Source: G963677325 sp963810555 (GTDB lineage: Bacteria; Bacteroidota; Bacteroidia; Bacteroidales; Prolixibacteraceae). Taken from it: 64,000 nt of DNA. A model generated the notes under the pieces. The model saw only the letters and a program-made list of their open reading frames with translations. It was not told the origin of the DNA and made no database searches. The stretch's first letter is position 1; each line of letters opens with the position of its first letter. The translations under genes and the position numbers were made by a program. The stretch spans positions 682,001 through 746,000 of the forward strand of contig CAWENX010000009.1 in NCBI GenBank assembly GCA_963810555.1. The letters run 5' to 3'. This document shows positions 62,206 through 64,000 of this stretch, piece after piece.

Positions 62206-64000
62206 TTATTGCTGATGCAGAGTTAATTTTAGCTGACCTGAAAATTCCTTCTGAAGCAGGATATTTTTCTGATAATTTCCCCAGGAAAGATCAGGATAAT
62301 CTAAAATGTTATCAATAAAAAGAGTTATTCGGTTGCCCTCTTTATTGATACGGCAGCCCTCCTGACCTGTACCTTCAACTTCCAGACTGCCGGCCTTCTG
62401 CCTGCTGAGCTTATATTTCAGGATATTTTCCTTCGTTGCTTTGGCTATGTAAGAAAACTGACTGCCTGATTCATTGCTTTTCTCATCGTAATAAAAGCTT
62501 TTGGAATCATACTGCCAGTCTTTGACCGGAGTTTGCCTGTAAATATTTTGCTTATTGCTGTACAACTGAACCTGACCCTTCAGAGCTGAGAGGTCATTTT
62601 CAGGATAGAAGCTCCAGAATCCGTCTCTTTCCCATGCGAGATATTGAAAGCTGTCATCCAGAATGAACTTTAATCCCAACTCCCTTACATATTCTTTGGG
62701 AAGATTGCTTACCTTATAATTGACTGTAATTGAAGCATCAGGGAATATCTCACTTTGGAAGGCAATATTCAGAGCATTGGTATAGCTACCTTCAACTGAG
62801 ACTTCCACAGAATTTTCACCTTTGATTACAGACAGTTTATCCATCTTCCAATTGGTTCCATAATCATTGAACCGCGTTGTTGATGTTTGATTGCCTTTCT
62901 CTTTTGTCCTGCAGTTTAACCATGGTCCCGTGAATGGAGTTCGCGTGCCATTTATTTCATAAGATTCAAAGAGTCCTGTGTTTTTATCTACAAAAAGCTT
63001 AAGATGATTTTCAAAACTGATTATATATTTTGAGTCGTCTACCGTCAGACTAATACTGCCTTTCAGTATAGGCAGATTTGCTGTTATTTTATTAATCTGT
63101 TTAATATAATAGCTGTCGATAATTTTCTTCTCAGAATCAAGAAACTCAATAAAGACCGGTTTATCAGATTTCCATTCCTTGAGCGGTAATTGAATATATC
63201 CTTTTGAATGGGCAGGTATGTCGGGGGCAGTAATCTCATTTTTAACACCGTCATAAGAATACCTGATCTTTAGTTCATCAAGATTCGTTGAATTATAACG
63301 GTTATAGACCGGAATTTTGAGCTCGCTGTTAGGTTTAAAGTCTGCAAATTCTGTCTGGAGCAGCCTGACCGGAGAATAGGCCTTCTTCACATTCCAGAAT
63401 TCGGGTTTCTTTCTCCTCCATGTATCGACAATTCCCCACTCGCCGTACCCGACCACCGTATCAGGCAGCATAAACGTTTCGTCAATCATTCCCCATATGG
63501 CTCCGCCCAGTGCCCCTTCTGCATCGTAAGTTTTTATCCACATACTGTCAAGGCTCCTTCCCCAGAAATCCCTGACGTTGGGATCCTCCTTTATCGTACT
63601 GCCGTTATAGCAGGGAACATGCGCCCATTCATCGAAAAGGACAGGTATATTATCATAGGTAAAACCTTTAATGTTAATGCCATACTGCTCAAGTGTTCCA
63701 TCGATGTTGGGGTAATGCATACTTAAAATATCATAAGGCTTTTGGGGATCCTTCACAGTTCCCGGAAAGCTGAATATCACCGGCCGCGTGGGATCCATCT
63801 TTTTTACCCAATCAAAGGATTTCTGAAAATTCACTCCAAATTTGTTTTCGTTGCCAATGGACCATATGATAACGGATGGGTGATTGCGGTGATTTTCGAC
63901 CATCTCTTTTAATTGAGAGAGATATTTCGAAGTAAATTCAGGAGAGTTTTCCGTCGAACCCGGAGCATATTCAGGCGAACGGTAAGTATCTACAAAACAA
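62206..64000 (-). CDS. glycoside hydrolase family 2 protein (5' end outside window)
   Basis: At least 597 codons; the frame stays open to the window edge (it reads FVDTYRSPEYAPGSTENS there), so the N-terminal sugar-binding and sandwich domains are missing. The acid/base Glu is in SVIIWSIGNENKFGVNF and the nucleophile Glu in NIPVLFDEWAHVP. After the barrel come further beta domains as in large beta-galactosidases (FKPNSELKIPVYNRYNSTNLDELKI; late LYVDKNTG-like LFVDKNTGLFESYEING). Likely beta-galactosidase-like; specificity cannot be assigned. Confidence 0.93.
   Translation of the reverse strand, partial: CFVDTYRSPEYAPGSTENSPEFTSKYLSQLKEMVENHRNHPSVIIWSIGNENKFGVNFQKSFDWVKKMDPTRPVIFSFPGTVKDPQKPYDILSMHYPNIDGTLEQYGINIKGFTYDNIPVLFDEWAHVPCYNGSTIKEDPNVRDFWGRSLDSMWIKTYDAEGALGGAIWGMIDETFMLPDTVVGYGEWGIVDTWRRKKPEFWNVKKAYSPVRLLQTEFADFKPNSELKIPVYNRYNSTNLDELKIRYSYDGVKNEITAPDIPAHSKGYIQLPLKEWKSDKPVFIEFLDSEKKIIDSYYIKQINKITANLPILKGSISLTVDDSKYIISFENHLKLFVDKNTGLFESYEINGTRTPFTGPWLNCRTKEKGNQTSTTRFNDYGTNWKMDKLSVIKGENSVEVSVEGSYTNALNIAFQSEIFPDASITVNYKVSNLPKEYVRELGLKFILDDSFQYLAWERDGFWSFYPENDLSALKGQVQLYSNKQNIYRQTPVKDWQYDSKSFYYDEKSNESGSQFSYIAKATKENILKYKLSRQKAGSLEVEGTGQEGCRINKEGNRITLFIDNILDYPDLSWGNYQKNILLQKEFSGQLKLTLHQQ

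Noticed and set aside
62136..62318. 60-aa plus-strand ORF
   Set aside because: Overlaps the end of the well-supported GH2 gene antisense and has no recognisable features.

Overview
The window looks like chromosomal DNA of a Bacteroidota bacterium, probably an environmental Bacteroidales-like lineage; I cannot go below phylum with confidence. The signs are TAnnTTTG-type -7 promoter boxes (upstream of the bifunctional nuclease, mutL, rpsP, dapL and lpxH genes), many lipoproteins with short lipoboxes, Bacteroidota-type families (DUF4783, DUF6146, DUF4369/TlpA-like, GIN-domain DUF2807, CarboxypepD_reg, secreted ADP-ribosylglycohydrolase) and typical gene neighbourhoods (tig-clpP-clpX, tatC-lptB, rpsP-rimM, rlmH followed by an NtrY-like kinase).

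Layout. 0-8 kb: ApbE-like flavin transferase, NYN-LOTUS protein, bifunctional nuclease, thyA-folA, pyrophosphatase, comM. 8-13 kb: mutL, two rhomboid proteases (the second frameshifted), an endonuclease/exonuclease/phosphatase family protein. 13-17.1 kb: trxA and a dnaE whose sequence is complete from start to stop but broken by many indels. 17.5-21 kb: four tandem paralogous lipoproteins of unknown function. 21-24 kb: rpsP-rimM, GIN-domain protein, TsaC-like protein, glycosyltransferase. 25-29 kb: a diaminopimelate/lysine block (lysA, dapF-like, divergent dapL). 29-36 kb: PLP dehydratase, ruvC, HIT protein, greA (frameshifted), a Rieske-like lipoprotein, ahcY, ribF. 37-45.5 kb: TlpA-like lipoprotein, lpxH, fabH-like, clpX (frameshifted)-clpP-tig, tRNA-Leu, lptB-tatC (frameshifted). 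46-54 kb: recQ, a two-ORF NtrY-like sensor kinase, rlmH, DUF4783 protein, YihY. 54-57.5 kb: tRNA-Ala, an AT-rich orphan gene, hflX. 58-64 kb: a sugar/nucleoside salvage block (ribokinase, secreted ADP-ribosylglycohydrolase, broken GRP-type sugar transporter) and the 3' part of a GH2 glycosidase.

The most unusual material lies between genes. (1) Four loci (7.6, 31.3, 54.2 and 62.0 kb) share one architecture: four (once five) 11-bp units in one orientation, then four in the opposite orientation, flanked by a conserved CGGATTTGGTA-like tail. Unit sequence differs between loci but is nearly uniform within each. I do not recognise this as a described element. (2) A second family of low-complexity elements made of roughly 7-bp words occurs in many intergenic gaps, and one copy sits exactly where the NtrY-like kinase is split into two overlapping frames. 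(3) The dapF-like gene has serine at both positions where the epimerase has its catalytic cysteines. (4) Single-base insertions break several housekeeping genes, and dnaE carries a dense cluster of indels; consensus error is the first explanation to exclude.
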